From contig OY282361.1 in the NCBI GenBank assembly GCA_958295645.1, positions 1,578,501 through 1,642,500 on the forward strand: a DNA stretch of 64,000 nucleotides, written 5' to 3'. The stretch is from Longimicrobiales bacterium (GTDB taxonomy: Bacteria > Gemmatimonadota > Gemmatimonadetes > Longimicrobiales > Gaopeijiaceae). The notes under the pieces were generated by a model. The model did not search any database and was not told where the DNA came from. It worked only from the letters and a program-made list of their open reading frames with translations. Position numbers and translations under genes: made by a program. Every line of letters starts with the position of its first letter. Position 1 is the first letter of the stretch. Of the stretch, positions 26,834 through 35,108 are shown one piece after another.

Positions 26834-27619
26834 GTGCACCGGCCCAGGGGCTCCGCCACTTGTCTGGCCGCGACCTTGGCGTGCGCCATGGCTTCCGGCG
26901 CCGACGCGCAGGAGCGCACCGACACGGCGGCCGCGCAGGAACAAACGTTTACGCTCGTCGGCCGAATCGTGGACGCGGCCAGCGGCGAGCCGCTCATCGC
27001 CGCGGTCGTCAAGTTCCCGGAACTCGCGCGCTATGCGTTTGCCGGCCTGGACGGCCAGTTCACGTTCTCGGACTTTCCCGCCGGGACGTGGGAGGTGATC
27101 GTCGAGCAGCTCGGATACCACGCCTCCGAGAGCGCCTTGGACCTCGCCGCCGGCGCCGAACTCTTCGTCCGCTTGAGGCCGGACCCCATCGCCCTCGAGG
27201 GGCTGACCGTGCGCTCGCGGTCGCAACGGCTCCTGGCGGACAGGCGGCGGCGCACGCCGTTCAGGATCGTGACGCTCGGCTCGCGGGAGTTCGCCGAGGC
27301 CGTGGATCCGAATCCGGCGATCGTGCTGAAGCGCTTGGCCCGCGCCCCCGTGGTGGAGTGCTCCTACCGAGCGTCGGGCGGCGCCTTCTCATACGATCTG
27401 TGCGTCTTCCGGCGAGGCCGAAGGGCGCCGATCTCCGTCTTCTTGGACGAGAGCCGGCTGCACGGGGGAACCCAGACGCTGAGCGCCATGAATCACGAGA
27501 CCATCCACTCCATGGATTTCATCCTGCGCCCCAAGTCCGCCGAACTGCGCGTGTACACCATATGGTTCGTCGAGCGTCTCGACGAGACGAAGCTGGGCTT
27601 GGCGCCAATCGTCTGGTAG
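26834..27619 (+). CDS. Exported protein with a CarboxypepD_reg domain
   Basis: The product has a signal peptide (TCLAATLACAMASGADA) and then a carboxypeptidase-regulatory-like beta sandwich (FTLVGRIVDAASGEPLIAAVV to LGYHASE). A plug-like or adaptor C-terminal half follows (RLARAPVVECSYRASGG). This is the N-terminal architecture of TonB receptors without the barrel. GTG 26834 gives a good signal peptide of normal length; GTG 26756 would add 26 basic residues. It ends 6 nt before the next gene, so the two are likely coupled. Function not known. Confidence 0.62.
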   Translation: MHRPRGSATCLAATLACAMASGADAQERTDTAAAQEQTFTLVGRIVDAASGEPLIAAVVKFPELARYAFAGLDGQFTFSDFPAGTWEVIVEQLGYHASESALDLAAGAELFVRLRPDPIALEGLTVRSRSQRLLADRRRRTPFRIVTLGSREFAEAVDPNPAIVLKRLARAPVVECSYRASGGAFSYDLCVFRRGRRAPISVFLDESRLHGGTQTLSAMNHETIHSMDFILRPKSAELRVYTIWFVERLDETKLGLAPIVW

Positions 27620-27625
27620 CCCGCC

Positions 27626-29368
27626 ATGCTCCGCTCCGCCCGCACCGCCGCCCTCGCCTTCTTCTCCCTCTCGCATGTCGTCTTGGCGAGCCTTGCGGCC
27701 GCGGGCTCGGCGACGGCCCAGGACCAGGACCAGTACGACCTGCTGATCGCGGGCGCGCGCGTGCTCGACGGCGCCGGCAATCCCTGGTTCCGCGCCGACA
27801 TCGGGATTCGAGACGGGCGCATCGTTGCCGTGGGGCTCCTGCCTGGAGCGAAGGCTCGCCGGGTGATCGACGCCGCGGACCGCTACGTGTCGCCGGGCTT
27901 CATCGACATCCACTCGCACGCGGACGACGGCAATCGCGAGATCGGCGGAGCGACGATTCGGACGGACTCGCTGCACCGCAAGGCCGCGCCGAACGTGGTC
28001 TCGCAGGGCGTGACGACGATCGTGGTCAACCAGGACGGCCGGTCGCCGTGGCCCATCGCCGAGCAGCGGGCGCTGTTGGAGTCCCAGGGGGTCGGGCCGA
28101 ACGTGATGCTGCTGGCCGGGCACGGCACGATCCGGGGCTTGGTTATGGAGGAGGACTACCGGCGGCCGGCCGCAGAGGCCGAAGTCGAGCGGATGCGGGC
28201 GATGGTTCGGCAGGCCATGGCGGAGGGCGCGGCGGGTCTGTCGGCCGGGCTGGAGTACACGCCGGGCCGTTGGAGCGAGACCGGCGAGATCGTGGCCATG
28301 GCCGCCGAGCTGGTCCCCTACGACGGCGTGTACGTCTCGCACCAGCGCGCGGAAGGCTCCGACCCCATGTGGTACTGGCCCAGCCAAGATCCGGCCGGCC
28401 CGCCGACCCTGCAGGACGCCGTCCTGGAGACCATCGAGATCGGCCGCCGCACGGGAATCCGGGTCGTGGCCTCGCACATCAAGGCCAAGGGCGCGCACTT
28501 CTGGGGGTCGAGCGCCTCCGCGATCCAGCTGATCGAGCGCGCGCGCCAGGAAGGCGTCCGCGTGTGGGCGGATCAATACCCGTACGCGACCAGCGGCACC
28601 GACGGGCGCACCGTCCTGCTGCCGCGCTGGGCTCTCCGGGACCCCGCCGCCGAACGCCCCGAAGACGCCCGCCCGCCCGGCGAGATGTTCCGCTTGGCGC
28701 TCGCCCGGGACGGCGCCGAAGAAAGGATACGGCAGGACGCGGCGCACGAAATCAGCCGTCGCGGCGGCGCGGACCGCATCGTCGTCATGGACTACCCCGA
28801 CGCGAGCTTGGTGGGCAAGTCCCTGGCCGAGGTGGCCGGAGCCTGGGGAGTCGGCTTCGTCCAGGCAGCCATCGACCTGCAGCTCAAGGGAAATCCCGAG
28901 GTTCGGGGAGGCGGCCGCCTGCGGGGCTTCTCCATGTCGGAAGCGGACGTCGAGAACTACGCGGCGCAGCCCTGGGTGGCCACCGCCTCGGACGGCGGCA
29001 TCGCCCAGGCGGCGGACGGCCCCGTGCATCCCCGCTTCTACGGCACGTTCCCGCGCAAGATCCGCCACTACGCGCTCGTTGCCGGCGCTCTCCCTCTCGA
29101 AGCCGCGGTCCGCTCCCAGACTTCGCTCCCTGCGCGCATCATGGGGTTGGCCGACCGAGGGATCGTCCGCGAAGGCGCATGGGCCGACTTGGTGATCTTC
29201 GACTTGGAGGCGCTGGCCGACCGAGCCACCGTCTTCGAGCCGCACCAGCACGCAGCCGGCATCGACCACGTGCTGGTCGCCGGCGAGTTCGTCGTGGAGA
29301 ACGGCGAGATTCTCTACGCGTTGCCGGGTCGGGTTCTGCCGTCGCGCCGCAGGGGCGCCAGCCAGTAG
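27626..29368 (+). CDS. Exported N-acyl-D-amino-acid deacylase-like amidohydrolase
   Basis: A 580-residue amidohydrolase with a signal peptide (LAAAGSATAQ). The first metal motif is GFIDIHSHADDG, with HSH at 96-98. The D-aminoacylase-like features GTIRGLV, SAGLEYTPGRW, VASHIKAKG and SDGGIAQAADGPVHPRFYGTFPRKI follow. Members of the family remove N-acyl groups from D-amino acids or related amides with zinc. Export suggests action on peptidoglycan-derived or environmental D-amino acid amides; the substrate is inferred. A second member is at 63003. Confidence 0.85.
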   Translation: MLRSARTAALAFFSLSHVVLASLAAAGSATAQDQDQYDLLIAGARVLDGAGNPWFRADIGIRDGRIVAVGLLPGAKARRVIDAADRYVSPGFIDIHSHADDGNREIGGATIRTDSLHRKAAPNVVSQGVTTIVVNQDGRSPWPIAEQRALLESQGVGPNVMLLAGHGTIRGLVMEEDYRRPAAEAEVERMRAMVRQAMAEGAAGLSAGLEYTPGRWSETGEIVAMAAELVPYDGVYVSHQRAEGSDPMWYWPSQDPAGPPTLQDAVLETIEIGRRTGIRVVASHIKAKGAHFWGSSASAIQLIERARQEGVRVWADQYPYATSGTDGRTVLLPRWALRDPAAERPEDARPPGEMFRLALARDGAEERIRQDAAHEISRRGGADRIVVMDYPDASLVGKSLAEVAGAWGVGFVQAAIDLQLKGNPEVRGGGRLRGFSMSEADVENYAAQPWVATASDGGIAQAADGPVHPRFYGTFPRKIRHYALVAGALPLEAAVRSQTSLPARIMGLADRGIVREGAWADLVIFDLEALADRATVFEPHQHAAGIDHVLVAGEFVVENGEILYALPGRVLPSRRRGASQ

Positions 29369-29414
29369 GACGGCGGAGGGGTGACGGAAGACGTGCCCGG
29401 GAGCCCTCGGCCGG

Positions 29415-32345
29415 TCAGCCCACGGGCCGCCCGGTCCTGTCCAGAAGCACGGGTTCGCCGAGTCCCAGCGCGGCCAACCGGCCCATTTGCGTTTCGGCGT
29501 CCCCCACGACGAGCCAGATCATGCCCTCGGTGTCGAGGTGCTGCCGCGCAAGTTCGCGGACGCGCGCGATCGTCATGTCGCGCACCACGTTCTCGCGGTC
29601 GAGCAGGTAGTCCGGCTCGAAGCCGTAGAGGCTGACGGCCCGCACGACTCGCAGCTTGGCGCCCAGCGTCTCGAACGCCCCCGCGTTGGCGCGCAGCAGG
29701 AATCCCCGGGTCGCTGCCAGGTCCGCCTCGTCGAACTCGGGGCCGTGGCGCTCCACGATGTCCTTGACGAGCTCGAGCGCCTCCAGCGTCACGTTGGACC
29801 GCACCGAGGAGGAGATCGTGAACGGCCCGGGCCAGTCGCTCCCGGCAAACCTCGACCCGATGCCGTAGGTGTAGCCCTTCCCTTCCCGGAGCACCTGCGT
29901 CAAATCCGACGTGAAGCCGCCGCCCCCGAGGCGGAAGTTCATGACCGTGGCGGGGTAGTATTCGTCGTCGGTCTCGGCCAGCGAGAGGCGTCCAATGTGC
30001 AGCACGGACTGCTTGGCGCCCGGCACGTCGACGAAGTACAGGCCCGCGCGCTCCGGCGTCCACTGCGGCGGCGCGGGAAGCTCGGGCGCATCTTGCGCCG
30101 TCCAGCGAGCGGCCAGGCCGGCCAAGGGCGCGGCCGCCTCCGTCGCAGACACGGCTCCCGCGACATGGAAGGCAGCCGCGGCGGGAACCAGCGCAAGGCC
30201 GTAGTAGGTTTGCAAGTCCTCCAACGTCGTCGCCTGCACGGACTCGACCGTCCCTTCCGGGTTCTCCGCCAGGATGTGGTCTCCGTAAACCAGCCGGCCG
30301 AACGCGGAGGCCGCCACTAGTCCCGGCACCGCCTCCGCGCGCCGCAACTGGTTCGCCACCCGCTGCTTGGCCAGCTCGTACCGGTCCGGATCGAAGCGCG
30401 GCTCCAGGAGAATCTCCTCCAGCAGGGCCATCGCTTCCGCGTAGTTCCGGCGCAGAACGCTCCCCGAGATCGTGAACGAACGCAAGCCCGCCGATGCGCG
30501 GATGGAGGCGCCCAGCATGTCCATCGCCTGCTCCAGCTCTTCGGGCGTCCGGTTCGCCGTCCCCTCCAGCATCGTCTCGGCCAGCAGGTTGGCGACGCCG
30601 GTCCGGCCCCTTTCCTCCAACCGCAGGCCTCCGCGGAAGTGCAGCTCGAAGTTCACCAGGGGAGTCTCCCGATCCTCGATGCCAAGGAGGCGCAGGCCGT
30701 TGCCCAACGTCTCCTCCCAGACCTGCGGCGCCGTCAGGCTCGGGGGCGGCCCGAACGGGGGTTCCACCGAGCGATCGAACGATCCCATCGCCGAGCGTTC
30801 TTCCCCCCAGACGGCCGTGAACTCGGCCTCCGCGCCCTGCAGGATGGGCTCCTCGACCACCTCGGCCGGCTCCGATTCCTCCAGAGCCAGTTCGGCTTCG
30901 CCCTGCGGCACGAAGCTGGCGGCCACGTAGGGTTGGCCGGCCACGTACGTCCGATAGGCCCGCATCACGTCTGCTTCGGTGACGCCGAGCGTCCGTCGCA
31001 GATCCTCGGCCGCGAAGCCCGGATCGCCCGTGAAGATCGCGTACTCGGCCAGCTGAAACGCCTTGCCCAGCACGCTCGACAGACGCCCGTGGAAGGCCGT
31101 CTCCGTCCCCGCCTTGACGCGGCGAAGCTCGGCCTCGCCAACCCCCTGCTCCTCAAATCGCCGAAACGCCGTCTCGACCGCCGCCTGCACGCGATCCAAG
31201 TCCGTCCCGGCGAATGCGCCCACGGCCACCTGGAAGGTCCCGGCAAGCTCGCTGCCGGAGCTGAACGCCAAGACCCCCGGCGCCACCCCTTCCTCCTCCA
31301 CCAGCACCTCGTACAGCGGGGTCGCCTTGCCGTCGGCGAGCAACAGCCCCAGCGCAGCCAGCGGATAGGCGTCCGGGTGATAGCGCGGAGGCGTCGGCCA
31401 GGACAGCGTGAGGCGCGGCAAGCGGGCGAAGGCGTCCTCGTGCATCAGGCGCTTGCTCGCGGCCAACTGGACCACCGGGGGCTCGGCGGCAACGGGCGTC
31501 TCGCGGGCGGGAATCTCGCCGAAGTACTTCTCGACCCACGCCTTCGTCTGCGCCACGTCGATGTCGCCGGCCACCACCAGCGTCGCGTTGTTGGGACCGT
31601 ACCAGCGCGCGTGGAACTCCTTCACGTCTTCCAGCGTCGCCGCGTCCAAGTCCTGCAACGAGCCGATGACCTGCCAGCGATACGGATGGCCCTCCGGATA
31701 CAGGGCACGGTCCACGACGAAGCTGGTGTGGCCGTACGGCCGGTTGTCCACGCGTTGGCGCTTCTCGTTCTTGACGACCTGCTTCTCCTTCGCTACCACC
31801 GACTCCGTCACCGTGTTGATGAAGAAGCCCAGCTTGTCGGACTCCGCCCAAAGCGCCTTCTCCAGCCCATCGACGGGGACGACCTCGAAGTAGTTGGTGC
31901 GGTCGCGGCTGGTGGAGCCGTTCGTCGAGCTCCCGATCCGCGTCATGAGCCGATCCAACCCCCCGGCGCCCAAGTTCTCCGAGTTCAGAAAGAAGAGATG
32001 CTCGAACAGGTGCGCGAAGCCCGTGCGGCCCTCGACCTCGCGCGCCGAACCGACGTGGAAGGTCATCGCCACGGCGGCTACCGGGTCGGACCGGTCCACA
32101 TGGAGGACGACGTCGAGCCCGTTGGCCAGCTCGTAGCGCTCGAAGTCGATGGAGACGGAGCCGCCGGAGTCCGCGGCGGGCGCGCAGGCGGTGGCGGCCA
32201 GGACGGCGAGAGACGCCAAGCCCGAGCAAACCCGAACCGCGTGGGCCGGGAAGACGGCGGCACGGGAGGGCCGGCGGAATCGGATCCGGGCGGCCAGGGC
32301 GGCGCTGACGCGGGCGGCGGGCGAGAACGTGCGGTTGCGTGTCAT
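29415..32345 (-). CDS. M16-family zinc metallopeptidase lipoprotein, two-domain
   Basis: A 976-residue pitrilysin-like lipoprotein (lipobox LAATAC, Cys54). The inverted zinc motif HLFEH is at 112-116 with ENLGAGG after it. The second half (from about 560) repeats the M16 fold but has LLAETMLEG in place of HxxEH, the usual pattern of one active and one inactive half. It includes LGGGGFTSDLTQVLREGKGYTYGIGS. AAGGAGA lies 8 nt before ATG 32345; a longer frame upstream is rejected. It converges with the D-aminoacylase gene. Likely degrades peptides in the periplasm or at the outer membrane. Confidence 0.93.
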   Translation of the reverse strand: MTRNRTFSPAARVSAALAARIRFRRPSRAAVFPAHAVRVCSGLASLAVLAATACAPAADSGGSVSIDFERYELANGLDVVLHVDRSDPVAAVAMTFHVGSAREVEGRTGFAHLFEHLFFLNSENLGAGGLDRLMTRIGSSTNGSTSRDRTNYFEVVPVDGLEKALWAESDKLGFFINTVTESVVAKEKQVVKNEKRQRVDNRPYGHTSFVVDRALYPEGHPYRWQVIGSLQDLDAATLEDVKEFHARWYGPNNATLVVAGDIDVAQTKAWVEKYFGEIPARETPVAAEPPVVQLAASKRLMHEDAFARLPRLTLSWPTPPRYHPDAYPLAALGLLLADGKATPLYEVLVEEEGVAPGVLAFSSGSELAGTFQVAVGAFAGTDLDRVQAAVETAFRRFEEQGVGEAELRRVKAGTETAFHGRLSSVLGKAFQLAEYAIFTGDPGFAAEDLRRTLGVTEADVMRAYRTYVAGQPYVAASFVPQGEAELALEESEPAEVVEEPILQGAEAEFTAVWGEERSAMGSFDRSVEPPFGPPPSLTAPQVWEETLGNGLRLLGIEDRETPLVNFELHFRGGLRLEERGRTGVANLLAETMLEGTANRTPEELEQAMDMLGASIRASAGLRSFTISGSVLRRNYAEAMALLEEILLEPRFDPDRYELAKQRVANQLRRAEAVPGLVAASAFGRLVYGDHILAENPEGTVESVQATTLEDLQTYYGLALVPAAAAFHVAGAVSATEAAAPLAGLAARWTAQDAPELPAPPQWTPERAGLYFVDVPGAKQSVLHIGRLSLAETDDEYYPATVMNFRLGGGGFTSDLTQVLREGKGYTYGIGSRFAGSDWPGPFTISSSVRSNVTLEALELVKDIVERHGPEFDEADLAATRGFLLRANAGAFETLGAKLRVVRAVSLYGFEPDYLLDRENVVRDMTIARVRELARQHLDTEGMIWLVVGDAETQMGRLAALGLGEPVLLDRTGRPVG

Positions 32346-32383
32346 TCGTCGGTCTCCTTGAGCAGCATTGACGACTTTCTCTG

Positions 32384-32412
32384 ATAATACGGTACGCGCG
32401 GGAAGGCCGAAA
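32384..32412 (-). promoter_or_regulatory. Candidate promoter for the M16 peptidase gene
   Basis: TATTAT (32384-32389, minus strand) lies 38 nt before the M16 start. A poor TTTCGG stands 17 nt further up (32407-32412). It lies in the divergent gap with the membrane protein at 32451. Confidence 0.4.
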
Positions 32413-32450
32413 GTTGCGCCCCGGGGCGCTCGGCGGACATTCTGCGATCC

Positions 32451-32969
32451 GTGAACACGTCGCCACGGACATCTCCTCCGCGCCGCCCGCCACCGGACAT
32501 CGAGCCCTGGCGGCGGTTCGTCCTCCTCCTTGTGCTTGCGGGCACGGCCGGAATCGCGGCCGAACTCGGCCTCCTCGGCCACTACGAAGACGCCGCCCAG
32601 TGGATCCCGCTGGTCGTTCTCGGCACGGGCGCCGGCTCTTGCATTTGGGTCGCGTTGCGGCCCAGCCGGCCTTCGGTGCGCGCGTTGCAGGCCGTGATGG
32701 CGGCCTGCGCCCTGGCTGGCCTCTTGGGCGTGTATTTTCACTTGCGCGCCAACTTCGAGTTCGAGATGGAGATGATGCTGGAGACGCTTCCCGCCCGTGC
32801 GGAGGATGCGTCCTTCGCCAGCCTTGGCCTACTTGCCGAGAGCCTGCGGGGCGCCTTGCCTGCGCTCGCGCCCGCGGCGATGGTGCAGTTGGGGTTGCTG
32901 GGCATGCTGGCCGGATGGAGGCATCCGGCGCTCCACGCCGACAGGCGGACGGGACGGGCCGAGACATAG
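32451..32969 (+). CDS. Predicted four-span membrane protein, unknown function
   Basis: 172 residues with about four hydrophobic helices (RFVLLLVLAGTAGIAAELGLL, WIPLVVLGTGAGSCIWVAL, VMAACALAGLLGVYFHL, LAPAAMVQLGLLGMLAG). GTG start; no clear ribosome-binding site. An acidic loop (FEFEMEMMLETLPARAEDA) sits between spans 3 and 4. I do not recognise the family. It precedes the helix-hairpin-helix gene by 61 nt. Confidence 0.6.
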   Translation: MNTSPRTSPPRRPPPDIEPWRRFVLLLVLAGTAGIAAELGLLGHYEDAAQWIPLVVLGTGAGSCIWVALRPSRPSVRALQAVMAACALAGLLGVYFHLRANFEFEMEMMLETLPARAEDASFASLGLLAESLRGALPALAPAAMVQLGLLGMLAGWRHPALHADRRTGRAET

Positions 32970-33030
32970 TCGCGCCGGGGCAGCCGTGCGCAACAATCAA
33001 TCACAACGAAAGCACACGGGAGACATGGAG

Positions 33031-33726
33031 ATGACGGACAAAACGAGGATCGCGGCAACGCGAAGCAGGACGACGACACGTATCTCGGGAGTGCGAGCCT
33101 TGCTGTTGGGGCTTGCCGCAGCCTTGGCCGGTTCGCTGGTTCCCCATCCCGCGAGCGCGCAAGTCGGCGAGGGCCAGGGCCTCGTCAACGCCAACTTGGC
33201 CTCCGCCGAGCAACTCGCCGCCGTGCCGGGCCTGGACGCGGAGGCCGTTGAGGCCATCGTCGCGGCCCGTCCCTTCCTGCGCGCGTCGGCGCTCCACGAA
33301 GTCGTCGCCGCCCACGCGTCCGAAGACCAGTTCGACGCGATCTACGGCGCCGTGTGGGTGCCGATCGACCTGAACGACGCCACCGAAGACGAGATCCTGC
33401 TGATCCCCGGCGTCGGCGCTCGCATGCACCACGAGTTCGAGGAATACCGTCCCTACAGGGCACTCGCCCAGTTCCATCGCGAGATCGGCAAGTACGTGGA
33501 CGACGACGAACTCGCTCGGCTCGCCCAGTACGTCTATGTCCGCATCGACCTCAACACGGCCTCCGAAGAGGCCATTCTGAGCATCCCCGGCGTCGGCGCC
33601 CGCATGCTCCACGAGTTCCAGGAGTACCGCCCCTACAGGACGCTCGGCCAGTTCCGGCGCGAGATCGGCAAGTACGTGGACGACGACGAACTGGAGCGGC
33701 TGGCGAGGTACGTGGAGATGCGGTGA
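33031..33726 (+). CDS. Exported helix-hairpin-helix protein (ComEA-like repeats)
   Basis: A 231-residue protein with a signal peptide (LLLGLAAALAGSLVPHPASA) and three HhH units. The first is degenerate (LVNANLASAEQLAAVPGLDAE); the second and third read IDLNDATEDEILLIPGVGARM and IDLNTASEEAILSIPGVGARM. ComEA-type HhH proteins bind incoming DNA in the periplasm during transformation; such a role is possible but no other competence genes are here. GGGAG lies 8 nt before ATG 33031; ATG 33025 is too close to it. Confidence 0.82.
   Translation: MTDKTRIAATRSRTTTRISGVRALLLGLAAALAGSLVPHPASAQVGEGQGLVNANLASAEQLAAVPGLDAEAVEAIVAARPFLRASALHEVVAAHASEDQFDAIYGAVWVPIDLNDATEDEILLIPGVGARMHHEFEEYRPYRALAQFHREIGKYVDDDELARLAQYVYVRIDLNTASEEAILSIPGVGARMLHEFQEYRPYRTLGQFRREIGKYVDDDELERLARYVEMR
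33361..33720 (+). repeat. 180-bp tandem duplication inside the HhH gene
   Basis: Two exactly in-phase 180-bp units (33361-33540, 33541-33720) encode two 60-residue HhH modules that share most residues, including EYRPYR and REIGKYVDDDEL. The near identity at the DNA level points to a recent duplication of a whole module. Confidence 0.92.
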
Positions 33727-33785
33727 CGGGTTCTGAAGGCGTTCGCGAAGGCTCCTCGGCTTAGCAACGCTCCAGCCGCATCCCG

Positions 33786-33814
33786 TTGACGGGAGACCAT
33801 ATGGGCGATATGGT
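33786..33814 (+). promoter_or_regulatory. Promoter of the antitoxin gene
   Basis: TTGACG (33786-33791) and TATGGT (33809-33814) are separated by 17 nt. The expected transcription start (about 33820-33822) falls on the antitoxin ATG, and no Shine-Dalgarno sequence precedes it. The message is therefore probably leaderless. Confidence 0.6.
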
Positions 33815-33819
33815 CTCCC
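33791..33819 (+). promoter_or_regulatory. Perfect inverted-repeat operator of the toxin-antitoxin locus
   Basis: GGGAGACCATAT and ATATGGTCTCCC form a perfect 12-bp inverted repeat with a 5-nt spacer (GGGCG). It covers the spacer and -10 of the promoter and ends 2 nt before the ATG. Ribbon-helix-helix antitoxins usually bind such palindromes to repress their own operon. Confidence 0.8.
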
Positions 33820-33821
33820 AT

Positions 33822-34055
33822 ATGAAGACCACTCTGAACATCGACGACACCGTGATGCGGCGATTGCGGGTCGAGGTGGCCCGCCGGGACACGACCATGT
33901 CCGCATTGGTCGAGGCGGGCTTGCGGCGCATTCTCGACGAGAGTCCCGAGTCGGCGGCCGACGATCCGTCTTCGTTGCCTTCGTGGAAGATGGGGCCCGA
34001 GTTCGTCGACGTGTCCGACCGGGAAGCGCTGGCTCGCGCAATGGGCGACGAGTAG
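33822..34055 (+). CDS. vapB: Ribbon-helix-helix antitoxin (VapB-type)
   Basis: A 77-residue protein. MKTTLNIDDTVMRRLRVEVA is a typical RHH DNA-binding start, with RRDTTMSALVEAGLRRIL as the helix pair and a C-terminal tail that in the family wraps the toxin. I chose ATG 33822, directly after the operator; earlier in-frame codons lie inside the promoter. It lies 3 nt before the damaged toxin gene. The frame is fully intact, so the regulator may persist without its toxin. Confidence 0.85.
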   Translation: MKTTLNIDDTVMRRLRVEVARRDTTMSALVEAGLRRILDESPESAADDPSSLPSWKMGPEFVDVSDREALARAMGDE

Positions 34056-34058
34056 TCC

Positions 34059-34257
34059 GTGCTGGTCCTGGACACCAACGTACTGCTCTATGCCGCCAAC
34101 GACGACTCGGAGTTCCAAGTCCCCTGCGCTCGTCTTCTGGAAGAATGTCGCCGTGATCCTCATGCGCGAGCACGGGATCGGGCGAATCTGCACTCGCGAC
34201 ACCGACTTTCACCGTTTCCCTTTCCTGGCCGTGGTCGATCCGCTGCGCCGCCGGTGA
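34059..34257 (+). pseudogene. vapC: VapC-type PIN toxin with internal deletion and frame change
   Basis: The N-terminus is a good PIN-domain start (LVLDTNVLLYAANDD, first catalytic Asp), continuing to LLEECR. From about 34147, in the +1 frame, the sequence reads REHGIGRICTRDTDFHRFPF and ends VVDPLRRR, the usual PIN C-terminus. Roughly 65 central residues, including the middle acidic active-site residues, are missing relative to the usual ~135. Read straight, the frame ends in unrelated sequence at 34277. GTG start 34059. The toxin should be inactive. Confidence 0.85.
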
Positions 34258-34393
34258 CCGACGCCTATGGAGCATGAACCGGGAGGGGCGGCCGTTGCTG
34301 GCCGTGCTGTGCGCCCTGGCCCGCGACCCTCGCTGCGTTCGAACGGCGAACGCCAGCGGAAGCTGATGGAGGCATGAGGAAGGAGAGGTGGTG

Positions 34394-34744
34394 GTGAGCA
34401 AGCCAGGATCGAACGACGATCCGGTCCAGGTCGCCGAAGCAGGCGAGCGGGCGCCGACGCGGCCAGCACAGGTTCGGCCATCCACGACTGCGCCAAGTCC
34501 GCGCAAGCGAGCGGCGGCGTTCATCCGCGGGTACGGCTCCCTCTTCGACCTGTGGCCCGTGGCCAAGTACGAAGAAGTCTACCCCTGGAAGGCCGACGAT
34601 CTCCTTCGCCGGAGCATGGCGAACGTCACCGCAGCCTACTGGACTGCGTTTTGCGAGGTGACTGACGAGCAGGAAAAGGGAGAACCGAAAGCTCAAGCGT
34701 CCCATACCCGCCCGAGTCGAGCAGGCAAGCCGGCCGGACGCTGA
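34394..34744 (+). CDS. Small hypothetical protein
   Basis: A 116-residue hydrophilic protein. Its middle (RGYGSLFDLWPVAKYEEVYPW, then DDLLRRSMANVTAAYWTAF) has an ordinary, non-repetitive composition with aromatic residues, unlike chance frames here. GGAG lies about 8 nt before GTG 34394. No family recognised. The gap before it (34258-34393) and the one after (34745-34919) hold nothing recognisable. Confidence 0.5.
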   Translation: MSKPGSNDDPVQVAEAGERAPTRPAQVRPSTTAPSPRKRAAAFIRGYGSLFDLWPVAKYEEVYPWKADDLLRRSMANVTAAYWTAFCEVTDEQEKGEPKAQASHTRPSRAGKPAGR

Positions 34745-34919
34745 TCGCGATCTTCGTGCTGGGCCGCCTCCCAGGGTGGCTCAAGTCCTTCGGTCCATCG
34801 GCGAACAGCTTGGCCGGCTCGGGGTCGACGGCGTAGTCGGGCGGCTGTCTACCGGGACAGGTCCGACGCGGCATTCCAAGCGCTGGAATAGGGCGCCCGA
34901 ACACGCGCCGCGCCCGAAA

Positions 34920-34992
34920 TGGAGCCAACCGGGATCGAACCGGTGACCTCTGGCTTGCAAAGCCAGCGCTCTCCCAGCTGAGCTATGGCCCC
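34920..34992 (-). tRNA. tRNA-Ala (anticodon TGC)
   Basis: On the minus strand the 73-nt sequence folds into a full cloverleaf. The acceptor stem pairs GGGGCCA with TGGCTCC and includes the G3:U70 pair that marks alanine tRNAs. The anticodon arm is CTGGC-TTTGCAA-GCCAG, and the T loop is GGTTCGATCCC. The CCA end is not encoded. Confidence 0.97.
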
Positions 34993-35067
34993 TGGACCAA
35001 CGGGCGCCCAGCCAGACGGCCGGGCGACGCCCTTGCGGCTTGCCAGGCCGCCCGCGTCGTCGTCCCC

Positions 35068-35095
35068 AAGATAGCGACGGGCATCGGCCGCACAA
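35068..35095 (-). promoter_or_regulatory. Candidate promoter for tRNA-Ala
   Basis: TTGTGC (35090-35095) and TATCTT (35068-35073) lie on the minus strand with a 16-nt spacer, about 75 nt before the tRNA. They lie just upstream of the divergent gene at 35109. The match is moderate. Confidence 0.35.
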
Positions 35096-35108
35096 GTTAT
35101 CTTTCGCG

